From: JANOYJ01 sp963792485
GTDB taxonomy: Bacteria > Pseudomonadota > Alphaproteobacteria > Rhizobiales > Rhizobiaceae
Direction: 5' to 3'
DNA: 64,000 bases
Assembly (NCBI GenBank): GCA_963792485.1
Contig: CAWBWL010000009.1
Location: 62,001-126,000, forward strand
Below the pieces are notes generated by a model that saw only the letters and a list, made by a program, of their open reading frames with translations, made no database searches and was not told the origin of the DNA. Position numbers and translations under genes: made by a program. Shown here in pieces: positions 55,918 to 64,000 of this stretch (its first letter is position 1; each line of letters opens with the position of its first letter).

Positions 55918-56948
55918 CCCAGCGCCTTGCGCACCTGCGGCGCCACCTTCGTGCGCAAACAGCTCAATCGCCTTCAGCGTCTGCATGTGCGGCAAGCGAC
56001 CCCATGTCGATCTGCATCAGAAACCGGTCATTCCTGAACAGCGAATGCTCGAACAGGATTTTCTCCGCCACTTCGTTCGGATCGCCGACCAAGCAGCGCG
56101 CCGCGTTTCCCGCGTCCCGCCTCATATTGCGGGCGGGTCACCGGCGGCCAGCCGCGCTCGCGGCCGATGCGGCCGAACATGTCGGCATAGGGCGGAAAAT
56201 AGGTGTCGGCCGCAGCTTGCGAGGTTTCGGCGATGAAGCCGTGCGAGTTGATCGCCACTTGCAGCTTCTCCGGCGCATGTCCCGCCTGCGCGCCCGCCTG
56301 CCGGTACAGATCGACCAGCGGCGCAAAACGCTCCGGCTCGCCGCCAATGATCGCCAACGCCAGCGGCAGGCCGAGCGTTCCGGCGCGGATCACCGACTGC
56401 GGCGTGCCGCCGACGGCGATCCAGACGGGCAGGGGATTCTGCACCGGGCGCGGCCAGATGCCGACATTGTCGAGCGGCGGGCGCATTGTTCCCGACCAGG
56501 TGACCGGATTGTCCGTCCTGAGCTTCAGAAGCAATTGCAGCTTCTCGGCAAACAGGCGGTCATAATCATTGAGGTCAAAGCCGAACACCGGATAGGATTC
56601 AATAAACGACCCGCGCCCCGCCATGATCTCGGCCCGCCCATGCGAAATGAGGTCAACCGTCGAAAATTCCTGAAACACCCGCACCGGATCATCCGAGGAC
56701 AGCACCGTCACCGCGCTGGTCAGCCTTATGTTTTTCGTGCGCGCCGCAATCGCCGCCAGCACTACGGCAGGCGTTGAAATGGCAAAATCCGGCCGGTGAT
56801 GCTCGCCGACGCCAAACACATCCAGCCCCGCCTGATCGGCCAGCTCCGCCTCCTCGATGAGGTTGGCCAGCCGCTGTTCGGGCGAGATGACCTGGCCGGA
56901 AACGGTGTCGGCGGCGACGGAGGCGAATGTGTAGAGGCCGAGCTGCAT
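55914..56948 (-). CDS. LLM-class flavin-dependent oxidoreductase (three apparent +1 frameshifts)
   Basis: The N-terminal 280 residues form a luciferase-like TIM barrel (GVGEHHRPDFAISTPAVVLA, in two parts, ISHGRAEIMAGRGS, IAVGGTPQSV). The C-terminal part is spread over other frames: extra bases at GCTTGGTCGGC, CTTGCCGCAC and GCGCACGAAG (between about 55,940 and 56,095) interrupt VGDPNEVAEKILFEHSLF and MQTLKAIELFATKVAPQV. Corrected length is 343 residues. Such F420- or FMN-dependent enzymes include alkanal and xenobiotic monooxygenases; the substrate is unknown. Confidence 0.87.
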
Positions 56949-57033
56949 GGGGCGATCCCTTTTTGCGGCTGCCTACAACGTTCGCTGATTTTCTGCTATA
57001 AAAAACCAGTTACGCCAACCGGGAGACCGAGCC

Positions 57034-57414
57034 GTGTCCATCCCCGCCGCCGCCGAACCCATGGCCTTCATTCTCGTGCGCGACCGCGCCAAGGCGAAGG
57101 CGTTCTACCAAGGCGTCCTCGGCCTCACGCTCGTTTTGGAAGACGCCTTCGCCGATGTGTATGATCTGAACGGCATCACGCTGCGCCTGACCACGGTCGA
57201 AGACTGGACCGCCCATCCGCACACGGTCGCCGGCTGGTCCGTCCCCGACATCGCCGCCACATCCTCATCGCTGGCGGCCAAGGGCGTGAAGTTCAACATC
57301 TATGACGGCTTCAGCCAGGATGCGCTCGGCATCTGGACCGCGCCGGACGGGAAGACAAAGATCAACTGGTTCAATGATCCGGAGGGCAATGTGCTGAGTT
57401 TGAAGGAGGGCTGA
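57034..57414 (+). CDS. VOC superfamily (glyoxalase/bleomycin resistance-like) protein
   Basis: The 126-residue protein has two beta-alpha-beta-beta-beta modules: FILVRDRAKAKAFYQGVLGL at the N-terminus and WTAPDGKTKINWFNDPEGN near the end. The latter carries the usual metal-binding E/H region in part. A GTG at 57034 is the likely start. Its function in the family is open (metal-dependent lyase, dioxygenase or binding protein). Confidence 0.87.
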   Translation: MSIPAAAEPMAFILVRDRAKAKAFYQGVLGLTLVLEDAFADVYDLNGITLRLTTVEDWTAHPHTVAGWSVPDIAATSSSLAAKGVKFNIYDGFSQDALGIWTAPDGKTKINWFNDPEGNVLSLKEG

Positions 57415-57516
57415 TATTCGAGCCTGCCCGCCGCGCCATTGCATCGACTTTCTGTGTCCCTACATGTCCAGCCTGCGCGCGAGCTTCCGCTGTGCGCCCG
57501 GTGCGAAGGAATTTCC

Positions 57517-58528
57517 ATGTTAGACGAAAAGCCGCAATCCATGAAAGCCTGGCTCTGCCGCCGCTATGGCGGGCCGGAGGTGCTTGAGCTGACCGGCATG
57601 GCAATGCCCGTGCCCGGACCGGGCGAGGTATTGGTGAAAATTCATGCGGCCACTGTGACATCCGGCGATTCGCGCATCCGGGCCTATCGCCTGCCGCGCG
57701 GCTTCGGGCTGATCGGCCGCCTTGCGCTCGGCTTCACCGGCCCGCGCAAACCTTTGCTGGGACCCGATCTTGCCGGAACGGTCGAGGCGGTCGGCGCGGA
57801 TGTCACGCGCTTTGCGCCGGGCGACGCGGTGGTCGCCTATCCCGGAATTGCGCAGGGCTGCCATGCGCGAATACCGCGTGGTTCCGCCTGACCCTGCCGA
57901 TTGAGCGCAAGCCGCAGAATCTGTCTTTCGAAGAGGCCGCAAGCCTCCTCTTCGGCGGCATGGCGGCGCTGCATTTTATTGAAAAGTCCGGGCTGAAGGC
58001 AGGCGAGAAAATTCTGGTCATCGGCGCGTCCGGCGCTGTCGGCAGCGCCATGGTCCAGCTGGCGCGCCACAAGGGCGCCGAAGTGACCGCCGTCTCCAGC
58101 GCCGCCAACGCTGATCTCGTCAACATCGCTGGGCGCGGGCAAAGTGATCGATTACGCGCGCGAAGACTTCACCAAAGGCATCCGAAACCTATGACGTGAT
58201 CGCCGACACGGTCGGCGCGAGCGCGTTTGCCAAATGCGTCCCCGCGCTCAAGGAGCATGGCCGCTATCTGTCCATCTCCGGCGGCCTTGCCGACCTGATT
58301 CCCCGCCGCAGCGGAACAAAGCGCTCAATCGGCGGCGTGGCAGCTGAAAAGCCGGAATATCTGGCGGAGTTAGTGAAGCTCGCGGAAGCGGGCGCGTTCA
58401 AACCGGTCATCGACAGCACGTTCAGCTTCGCGCAACTGCCCGAAGCGCATGCCCGCGTGGACAGCGGGCGCAAGCGGGGGAGCGTGGTGGTGGCTGTAAG
58501 TCAACAGAACGCCGCTCTCGTTAGTTGA
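57517..58528 (+). CDS. NAD(P)-dependent alcohol dehydrogenase / quinone oxidoreductase-like MDR (four apparent +1 frameshifts)
   Basis: The protein is a medium-chain reductase without structural zinc ligands. It has MKAWLCRRYGGPEVLELT, GPDLAGTVEAVGADVTRFAPGD and the nucleotide fold ILVIGASGAVGSAMVQLARH. Extra bases occur at GCGCGAAT (near 57,869), GACCCTG (near 57,892), AACATCGC (near 58,124) and AAAGGCATC (near 58,179). Without them 335 residues run to the TGA at 58528. The ATG at 57517 has GAAGGA upstream. Confidence 0.87.
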
Positions 58529-58724
58529 CATCCCCCGCCCCATCCCCTAAACCCCGCCGCAATCCCGCCGGCATCATGCGGGATTATCAACGTGTCCCGT
58601 GATTTTCCCATGCAAAGCGTGCGGGGGAAATTCTGTCAGAGAGCGAAAAAGGCTTTCAGAGGAGGGCGCGTTTCCCAAACGCCGTGCGGATTGGCTGCGC
58701 GGCGCTAACTTTTGAGGAAATGCG

Positions 58725-59342
58725 ATGAGCAAGCGCGAGTCATCCAAGCATAAACTAGACCGCCGCATGGGCGAAAATATCTGGGGCCGTCCGAAGTCCC
58801 CGGTCAACCGCCGTGAATACGGACCCGGCCAGCATGGCCAGCGCCGCAAAGGCAAGATGTCGGATTTCGGCGTGCAGCTGCGCGCCAAGCAGAAGCTCAA
58901 GGGCTATTACGGCGACATTTCGGAAAAGCAGTTCAAGAAGATTTACACCGAAGCCGGCCGGCGCAAGGGCGACACGGGCGAGAACCTGATAGGCCTTCTG
59001 GAGTCGCGTCTCGACGCCATCGTCTACCGCGCCAAGTTCGTGCCGACGATTTTCGCCGCGCGCCAGTTCGTCAACCATGGCCACGTCAAGGTCAATGGCC
59101 GCCGCACGAATATTGGCTCTTACACATGCAAGATCGGCGACGTGATCGAGGTGAAAGACGCCTCCAAGCAGCTCGCCATCGTGCTCGAATCCGTTCAGCT
59201 CGCCGAGCGCGACGTGCCTGATTATGTGCAGGCCGATCACAACAAAATGGTCGCCACCTTCGCCCGCGTGCCGGTTCTGACCGATGTGCCATACGCCGTG
59301 CAGATGGAGCCGAACCTGGTGGTCGAATTCTATTCGCGCTAA
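58725..59342 (+). CDS. rpsD: 30S ribosomal protein S4
   Basis: The 205-residue primary rRNA-binding protein has the N-terminal RRMGENIWG region without the zinc cysteines and the S4 RNA-binding domain (RLDAIVYRAKFVPTIFAARQ, VNHGHVKVNGRR). It ends in EFYSR. GAGGAA precedes the ATG. The 195 bases upstream hold no other gene I can see. A perfect terminator follows at 59365. In alphaproteobacteria rpsD is outside the S10-spc-alpha operon, as here. Confidence 0.98.
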   Translation: MSKRESSKHKLDRRMGENIWGRPKSPVNRREYGPGQHGQRRKGKMSDFGVQLRAKQKLKGYYGDISEKQFKKIYTEAGRRKGDTGENLIGLLESRLDAIVYRAKFVPTIFAARQFVNHGHVKVNGRRTNIGSYTCKIGDVIEVKDASKQLAIVLESVQLAERDVPDYVQADHNKMVATFARVPVLTDVPYAVQMEPNLVVEFYSR

Positions 59343-59364
59343 AATCTGAAGTCAGTTTTGGAGG

Positions 59365-59392
59365 GCCGCCGGGAGCAATTCCGGCGGCTTTT
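59365..59392 (+). terminator. Rho-independent terminator of rpsD
   Basis: GCCGCCGG and CCGGCGGC form an uninterrupted 8-bp stem around GAGCAATT, followed by TTTT. It lies 22 bases after the rpsD stop and ends just before the convergent MFS gene. Confidence 0.9.
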
Positions 59393-59400
59393 CGCTGCGT

Positions 59401-60642
59401 TCAATGATGTGCCGCGCCAGTCCCGAACAGTCTGCCTTTCTCGGCAATCAGCACGCAGACCAGCGCCAGCGAGCCGACGGTGAAAAAACCCAGCGACAGC
59501 GGCAATACCGTCCCGTCAAACGCCTGCCCGATGCCCGCGCCGACCAGAGCGCCGCCGACGGTTTGGAAGAAACCCTGAACGGAGGAGGCGGTGCCAGCGA
59601 GATGGCCGAGCGGTTCCATGCCGATGGCGTTGAAGTTGGAGCCGATAGCGCCGAAGAATACCATGACGATGGCAAAAAGCCCGACGAACAGGGGAAACGG
59701 CACCGGCCCGAAGGCGGCAAAGAGGGTCATCAGGCCTGAGACCGCAGTAAACCCGATCAGCGCCCCGTGCGAGAGCCGGCGCATGCCAAGGCGCATGACG
59801 AGCCTTGAGTTCATGAACGAGGCGACAGACATCAACCCCGCCACGGCGGCGAACAGCACCGGGAACCAGACGCCGAGACCGTAAATGCCGACATAGACTT
59901 GCTGCGAGGAGTTGATGAATCCAAACAGCGCGCCGAAAATAATTGAGGTTGCGAGCGTGTACCAGAGCGACAGGCGATTGGTCATGACGACGGTGAAGCC
60001 CTCTGCCACTGAAGCGAGCGTGAAAGGCCGCCGCTTCTCAACGGCGAGTGTCTCCGGCAGGCGTATCCACGCCCAGATTGCTATGGCGGCAGCGATAGCG
60101 GCCATGAAGATGAAGACGGCGTGCCATTCGGCAAACAGAAGGATGAGCTGGCCGGCATTCGGCGCGATGATCGGAACTATCATGAACACGGTGAACACCA
60201 GCGACATGATCTCCGCCATCTGCCGCCCGCCGAACACGTCGCGCACCACGGCCACCGCAATCACCCGCGTCGCCGCCGCGCCCGCGCCCTGGATGAAGCG
60301 GAGCAACAGAAGCTGACTGAAGCTTGGCACAAAGACAGCTGCGGCTGCCGCGAGAATGTAAATGAGCAAGCCCGCAAACAGCGGTCCACGCCTGCCGAAG
60401 CGGTCGGAAATCGGCCCGAAAGCGAGCTGCATAACGCCAAACCCGATCAGATAGGCCGACAAAACCAGTTGCCGCGTGTTGGGGTCAGCGACGCCGAGGC
60501 TCTCGCCGATCTGCTGGATGCCGGGCAGCATCACATCAATCGCCAGCGCGTTGATCGCCATCAGGAGCGCGATAAGCGCGATAAATTCGGTGCGGCCAAT
60601 GGAAAGGGGAAAGGCGGCAGCGTCCTTGACTTGCGCGTCCAT
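59401..60642 (-). CDS. Bcr/CflA-type multidrug MFS exporter (12 transmembrane segments)
   Basis: The product has 413 residues and the DHA1 signature: LLMAINALAIDVMLPGIQQI, FGPISDRFGRRGPLFAG (motif A) and RFIQGAGAAATRVIAVAVVR (motif B). This is the Bcr/CflA subgroup, drug:H+ antiporters. The ATG at 60642 (MDAQVK) is preferred; a TTG five codons upstream is possible. It is convergent with rpsD and downstream of the IDO gene on the same strand, from which it is separated by about 100 bases. Confidence 0.88.
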   Translation of the reverse strand: MDAQVKDAAAFPLSIGRTEFIALIALLMAINALAIDVMLPGIQQIGESLGVADPNTRQLVLSAYLIGFGVMQLAFGPISDRFGRRGPLFAGLLIYILAAAAAVFVPSFSQLLLLRFIQGAGAAATRVIAVAVVRDVFGGRQMAEIMSLVFTVFMIVPIIAPNAGQLILLFAEWHAVFIFMAAIAAAIAIWAWIRLPETLAVEKRRPFTLASVAEGFTVVMTNRLSLWYTLATSIIFGALFGFINSSQQVYVGIYGLGVWFPVLFAAVAGLMSVASFMNSRLVMRLGMRRLSHGALIGFTAVSGLMTLFAAFGPVPFPLFVGLFAIVMVFFGAIGSNFNAIGMEPLGHLAGTASSVQGFFQTVGGALVGAGIGQAFDGTVLPLSLGFFTVGSLALVCVLIAEKGRLFGTGAAHH

Positions 60643-60740
60643 GGCAGGTGCTTTCAATACAGGAGCGCCGCACGAATGGTGCGGCGCACAATAAACCTAT
60701 GCCTGTGTGCCCCGAATAACAACCCCGCGCTGCGGCAATT

Positions 60741-61964
60741 TCAGACCAAAGGCAAAAGGTGCCTTTCCGACTCGTCCCGGTGCTTCTTGAGATATTTCAT
60801 AAAGGGCGTGCCGCCGGTTCCAACATCCGTGTCATTGCCGGCGGAGTCCTTCGCCTGCTTGTGGATATAGCTTGCGGCATATTCGAGATGTCGCGTGCGG
60901 AAACGGGCGACCTGGCGGATATTGGCATTGTAACCTTCGATCAAGCTTGAGCCGCCCAGCGCCTGCACAGTTTGCCTCAGCGCGGATTGCGCCCGCACTG
61001 CATCGATGAAAGCGCGGTTCGAGACGGGGCGATAGGCGTGAAGGTCGTCGAGAAATGCCTTCAGCGGATCATCCTCATGGCCGATGCCGAACAGCGCGTC
61101 CATTGAGGGAACAATGGAGGATTGCGAGCCTGTCTGGCCGCGAAACGCCTGCGGTCTGCCTTGTGTTTCCGCAACGCCTTCATAGATGATTCCGCTTGGC
61201 AGGGCGGGATTGTCCTTCCAGCCATGGATGTAAGGCCGCACGCGATTGAAATAGATATACGGATCGCAGCTTTCGGGCATACGGTCGAAAATGGCGTTGA
61301 TGTCGTCCCAACGCCTGTTCATCAGCGAAAACAGCATTTCCAGACTGCCGCTGTCTTTTTCCGCCGCAGCTCTGAGAATATCCGGAAACAGCGCAAGCAC
61401 GCCGCCGGCCTTGGCCTCGATCGCCACATGCACCAGGACGAACCAGGCCTCGTCGCGCCCGCCGAGAAACTTCTGGACCATGCGGATATTGCCGAGCGCA
61501 ATCGGCCCGTTCGGATCGATCAGCGCCCAATTGTCGAGCACATAATTGGCGTAGATCAAAAGCGGCTTGGTCCCAAGCTTGTCCGCCAGCCGCCAAACCG
61601 GTCGTGCGAGCGAGGCTGGCAAAGCGGGGGCGGCGTCGGGGCGGCCCCAGACATAGGCCTGCACCATGAATGTGTAGCGCACCATGGCCGCGCGCAGCTG
61701 TGCGTCCGAGGCGGAGTTGAGGAATGCGTCCGTGACCGGATCGGGCATCCCGGACAGCGTTTTGCGCAGGACATCGGACGTCAAAAGATCTGAGAGGGCG
61801 TCGGCGTGTTCAAGCACTGGGTCGAAACCGGCGGGCAGGGCGGTTTCGGCAATGCCGGATCGGCCGAGAAAGCCGAGTTCCGCCGTCAGGCCGAATTTCG
61901 CCAATGAGAAGTCAGTCTTGCTCAACCCAGTCTCTCCTATTTTCAGGAGAGTGTCATTCGCCAC
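60741..61964 (-). CDS. Indoleamine 2,3-dioxygenase-like heme protein (bacterial IDO)
   Basis: The 407-residue protein matches IDO rather than tryptophan 2,3-dioxygenase. The proximal heme ligand is H359 in FRTRHLEYA, and GTGGTPFMKYLKK (382-386 onward) is the conserved loop. SIVPSMDALFGIGH and the ALGNIRMVQKFLGG blocks also fit. IDO opens the indole ring of tryptophan to N-formylkynurenine. No kynureninase, formamidase or other kyn gene is nearby, so the physiological role (NAD+ synthesis, catabolism, signalling) is open. The ATG at 61964 has AGGAGAG upstream. Confidence 0.86.
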   Translation of the reverse strand: MANDTLLKIGETGLSKTDFSLAKFGLTAELGFLGRSGIAETALPAGFDPVLEHADALSDLLTSDVLRKTLSGMPDPVTDAFLNSASDAQLRAAMVRYTFMVQAYVWGRPDAAPALPASLARPVWRLADKLGTKPLLIYANYVLDNWALIDPNGPIALGNIRMVQKFLGGRDEAWFVLVHVAIEAKAGGVLALFPDILRAAAEKDSGSLEMLFSLMNRRWDDINAIFDRMPESCDPYIYFNRVRPYIHGWKDNPALPSGIIYEGVAETQGRPQAFRGQTGSQSSIVPSMDALFGIGHEDDPLKAFLDDLHAYRPVSNRAFIDAVRAQSALRQTVQALGGSSLIEGYNANIRQVARFRTRHLEYAASYIHKQAKDSAGNDTDVGTGGTPFMKYLKKHRDESERHLLPLV

Positions 61965-62012
61965 GTCTCAGGTCCAACCGGCTTTCGCCGCAAACTGAAA
62001 TGAAAGCGACGG

Positions 62013-62349
62013 TCAGGCCGCGCCTTTGACCGCGATGCCCTTCTCGGCAAGGAAATCCTGCAGCTCCTGGCTCTGGAACATTTCCCGCACAATATCGCAG
62101 CCGCCGACAAACTCGCCTTTCACATAAAGCTGCGGAATGGTCGGCCAAGCTGGCATAGTCCTTGATGCCGTTGCGCAGCTCGTCATTGGTCAGGACATTG
62201 ATGCCCTTATAGTCGACGCCGACATGGTCGAGAATCTGCACGACCTGGCCGGAAAAGCCGCACTGCGGAAAGCCGGGCGTTCCTTTCATGAAGAGCACGA
62301 CATCGTTCGACTTCACTTCATTGTCGATCCAGGCATTGATGGCGGACAT
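62013..62349 (-). CDS. grxD: Monothiol glutaredoxin Grx4/GrxD (one apparent +1 frameshift)
   Basis: The protein has the monothiol active site C30-G-F-S and the WIDNEVKSNDVVLFMKGTP N-terminus. An extra T in AGCTTGGCCG (near 62,151) shifts the frame at YASWPTIPQLYVKGEFVGGC. Without it the gene is 111 residues, as usual, and ends AVKGAA. Grx4 binds a [2Fe-2S] cluster with BolA and takes part in iron sensing and Fe-S delivery; bolA is encoded about 1.2 kb away on the same strand. GGAAAATTGAG precedes the ATG. Confidence 0.92.
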
Positions 62350-62490
62350 CTCAATTTTCCTTCGCGGCGGGGTCAAGGCCCGTGAGTTTATTTGAGCCTT
62401 AAATAGCCTTTGATCTGGGGCAAAACAAGACGGTGTCAGGGCTGGGCTTGCGTGATATTGCGTCCGTACATCGGAATCGGGTGAGCTGCA

Positions 62491-63300
62491 TTGCCGAAGA
62501 ACTTCAGATACTTTCTTCTGATCCTCCTTGCTGCGCTCGGGATCGTTCTGTTTTGGTTTTTCCTGCGGCCACCAAAGGCGCCGCCCGTTCAAGCTGTCGA
62601 GCTATCGGATGTCTGCGCCGGGAAGGTCTTTGAAGGCGTCAATTATTTCGTCTGTTCTGTTGATCCGGCGATGCTCGATCTGCGCCTATCCCGTCTCCAA
62701 GCGGATGGGACGCCTTACCGCAGTCTGGCGCGGCTTCTGGAGACGGCGAAGGGTCAGGGCAGTCCGCTTATCTTTGCCATGAATGCAGGCATGTACCACG
62801 AGGATTTGTCGCCGGTCGGGCTTTATGTTGAGGACCGCAATGAACAAGTGACGCTGCAAACCGGCGAAGGCGAAGGTAATTTCTTCCTTAAGCCAAACGG
62901 CGTCTTCGGCATCTACTCCGATGGCCGCCCGTTTGTCGTGACAACAGAAGGCTATCCGCTCTCGCAACGCGTAGTGTCCTTCGCCACGCAGTCCGGCCCC
63001 ATGCTGGTGGTTGACGGCGCGCTCCATCCAAAGTTTGAGCCGGACGGCAAGTCGCGCATTGTCCGCAATGGTGTCGGCATTGACCGACAGGGCCGCGCCG
63101 TTTTTGCCATTTCACGCCAGCCCGTGAGCTTCGGCAGCTTCGCCCGTCTCTTCCGCGACGCGCTGGACTGCCCGAACGCGCTGTATTTTGACGGCGTTGT
63201 CTCAGCTTTGTTGGATGGCGATTCAACGCTTGTCGGCGGCGGCTATCCGGCAGGACCGATTGTGTGGGCAGCGTCCAAGCAAGCGCCGCTCACTCAATAG
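62491..63300 (+). CDS. Phosphodiester glycosidase (NAGPA) family protein, membrane anchored
   Basis: The 269-residue protein has an N-terminal signal anchor (YFLLILLAALGIVLFWFFL) and the NAGPA fold (FAMNAGMYHEDLSPVGLYVE in part, SGPMLVVDGALHP, ALYFDGVVSALLDG). The eukaryotic member uncovers mannose-6-phosphate; bacterial members probably act on periplasmic glycans. The start is TTG at 62491 with GGTGAG upstream. Its 3' end overlaps the convergent basic-protein gene by 7 bases. Confidence 0.87.
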   Translation: MPKNFRYFLLILLAALGIVLFWFFLRPPKAPPVQAVELSDVCAGKVFEGVNYFVCSVDPAMLDLRLSRLQADGTPYRSLARLLETAKGQGSPLIFAMNAGMYHEDLSPVGLYVEDRNEQVTLQTGEGEGNFFLKPNGVFGIYSDGRPFVVTTEGYPLSQRVVSFATQSGPMLVVDGALHPKFEPDGKSRIVRNGVGIDRQGRAVFAISRQPVSFGSFARLFRDALDCPNALYFDGVVSALLDGDSTLVGGGYPAGPIVWAASKQAPLTQ

Positions 63301-63521
63301 CCCCGCCGCTTGGCCTTGCTGCGCGCAGTGTTGGTCGCGCGGCGGCTCGTCTGCCGCTTGGCTGGGCGCAGCAGTTTTTCAATCGCCCGGATCGTCTGCG
63401 TGGACGTTTTCGGCTGCGTCCGCCGGCGCTTTCTGCGGGTCATTTTGCGCGAGGCCTTGCCGAGCAGGTCCTTGACCGTCTCTTCCGCCACGCCTTTGAA
63501 GAAGTCTCCGAGTGTGCTCAT
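63294..63521 (-). CDS. Small, highly basic hypothetical protein
   Basis: I do not recognise this family. The 75-residue product starts STLGDFFKGVAEETVKDLLG, an amphipathic helix, and continues with an Arg/Lys-rich tail (RRKRRR, SKAKRRGY). The composition suggests nucleic-acid binding. A GGAGTAGGAC ribosome site precedes the ATG, and only three bases separate it from the bolA stop, so it is co-transcribed with bolA. Confidence 0.65.
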   Translation of the reverse strand: MSTLGDFFKGVAEETVKDLLGKASRKMTRRKRRRTQPKTSTQTIRAIEKLLRPAKRQTSRRATNTARSKAKRRGY

Positions 63522-63524
63522 GTC

Positions 63525-63758
63525 CTACTCCGGTGCCGATGTTTGCAAGGCAAGCGCGTGCAGCACTCCGCCCATATTTCCTTTCAGGGCCTGATAGACC
63601 ATCTGGTGCTGTGCCACGCGGCTCTTGCCGCGGAAGCTCTCGGCGACGACTTCGGCCGCATAGTGGTCGCCGTCTCCAGCCAAATCCCGGATTGTCACCT
63701 TCGCGTCCGGTATGCCGTCCTTGATCAATCGTTCAATGTCTTTGGCGTCCATCGCCAT
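63525..63758 (-). CDS. bolA: BolA-family protein
   Basis: The 77-residue protein has the BolA fold with GDGDHYAAEVVAESFRGKSRVAQHQMVY in pieces; the invariant histidine region (RVAQHQMVYQAL) is the one that ligates Fe-S with monothiol glutaredoxin. It probably works with GrxD. It is 13 bases downstream of purL, an arrangement usual in Rhizobiales. AAAGGCGG precedes the ATG. Confidence 0.95.
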   Translation of the reverse strand: MAMDAKDIERLIKDGIPDAKVTIRDLAGDGDHYAAEVVAESFRGKSRVAQHQMVYQALKGNMGGVLHALALQTSAPE

Positions 63759-63771
63759 GGTCTGCCGCCTT

Positions 63772-64000
63772 TCAGGAATCCATGAAGCCGGGGAACCACG
63801 ATTCGTGGGCGGACTTCAATTGTGAAACCAGTATGGGCCGTGCGGAGCCGAGTTTCAATTCATTCCCGCCGGTCGTTCCGATCCATGGCGCGAAAACACC
63901 GGCTTTATCGGCGCGCTCACGCACCGCATCGAGCGCGTCCCTCTTGACCGTCACGACATAGCGGCCCTGGTCTTCGCCAAAGAAAGTGGCTTGGGAAGAA
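63772..64000 (-). CDS. purL: Phosphoribosylformylglycinamidine synthase subunit PurL (C-terminus only)
   Basis: The frame is open to the window edge and ends with FFGEDQGRYVVTVKRDALDA, GTTGGNELKLG and SWFPGFMDS, the C-terminus of PurL from alphaproteobacteria. It is the large subunit of the ATP-dependent FGAM synthase of purine synthesis. About 75 residues are in the window. Confidence 0.9.
   Translation of the reverse strand, partial: SSQATFFGEDQGRYVVTVKRDALDAVRERADKAGVFAPWIGTTGGNELKLGSARPILVSQLKSAHESWFPGFMDS

Overview
The window looks like a chromosomal segment of a Hyphomicrobiales (Rhizobiales) alphaproteobacterium. The evidence is the core gene set and its order (cckA, recA, alaS, icd, a TrmJ-type methyltransferase, murI, rpsD, grxD, bolA, purL), a GAAC-N7-GAAC SOS box in front of recA, a DUF2865 secreted protein, a FliO-like gene divergent from cckA, and a giant coiled-coil protein resembling the growth pole ring protein of polar-growing rhizobia. 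Base composition is high in GC throughout. I see no rRNA, tRNA, CRISPR array, IS element or complete prophage, and no gene-free stretch longer than 300 bases; the longest are about 17,182-17,455 and 44,459-44,730.

Layout. 1-8 kb: end of a DUF2865 gene, malic enzyme maeB, an LpxH-like phosphoesterase coupled to a glycosyltransferase, an MFS carrier and a dipeptide epimerase. 8-12 kb: a four-gene Mce/Mla-type lipid ABC transporter (STAS-permease, ATPase, MCE protein, lipoprotein). 12-17 kb: the giant coiled-coil membrane protein. 17-19.5 kb: an HPt protein, a [2Fe-2S] ferredoxin and a matching flavin reductase. 19.5-31 kb is accessory: an SDR, MAPEG, a YCII/DGPF gene coupled to an ECF42-like sigma factor, DUF924, a tandem pair of CPBP-type membrane proteins, then an ArsR-led run of four SRPBCC proteins, an alpha/beta hydrolase, two RibD-C/DHFR-like reductases and a DHA2 exporter. 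31-45 kb: folP-folB-folK, the YcjX/TIGR01620 pair, SixA-like, DksA, FliO, CckA, an OmpA lipoprotein and a psuK-psuG pseudouridine pair. 45-64 kb: recA, alaS, icd, a CioAB-type cytochrome bd operon with a 40-residue DUF2474 subunit, trmJ, murI, an orphan phage tail-sheath gene, LLM oxidoreductase, VOC, zinc-less alcohol dehydrogenase, rpsD, an MFS drug exporter, an indoleamine 2,3-dioxygenase, grxD, a phosphodiester glycosidase, a small basic protein, bolA and the end of purL.

A technical point dominates the reading of the second half. Ten genes, several of them normally essential (alaS, icd, murI), are broken by single-base insertions. I reconstructed about 22 of these, all +1 and none a deletion, and in each gene the length becomes a whole number of codons once they are removed. 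I read this as insertion-biased sequencing or assembly error rather than gene decay, and give these genes as full-length calls with the frameshifts noted.

The most interesting biological items are the orphan contractile tail-sheath gene, the giant polar-growth-type protein with four exact-period 29-residue repeats, the ECF42-DGPF module next to the ArsR-SRPBCC-reductase cluster, the CPBP pair in which one member has lost a catalytic-site glutamate, and the bacterial IDO.
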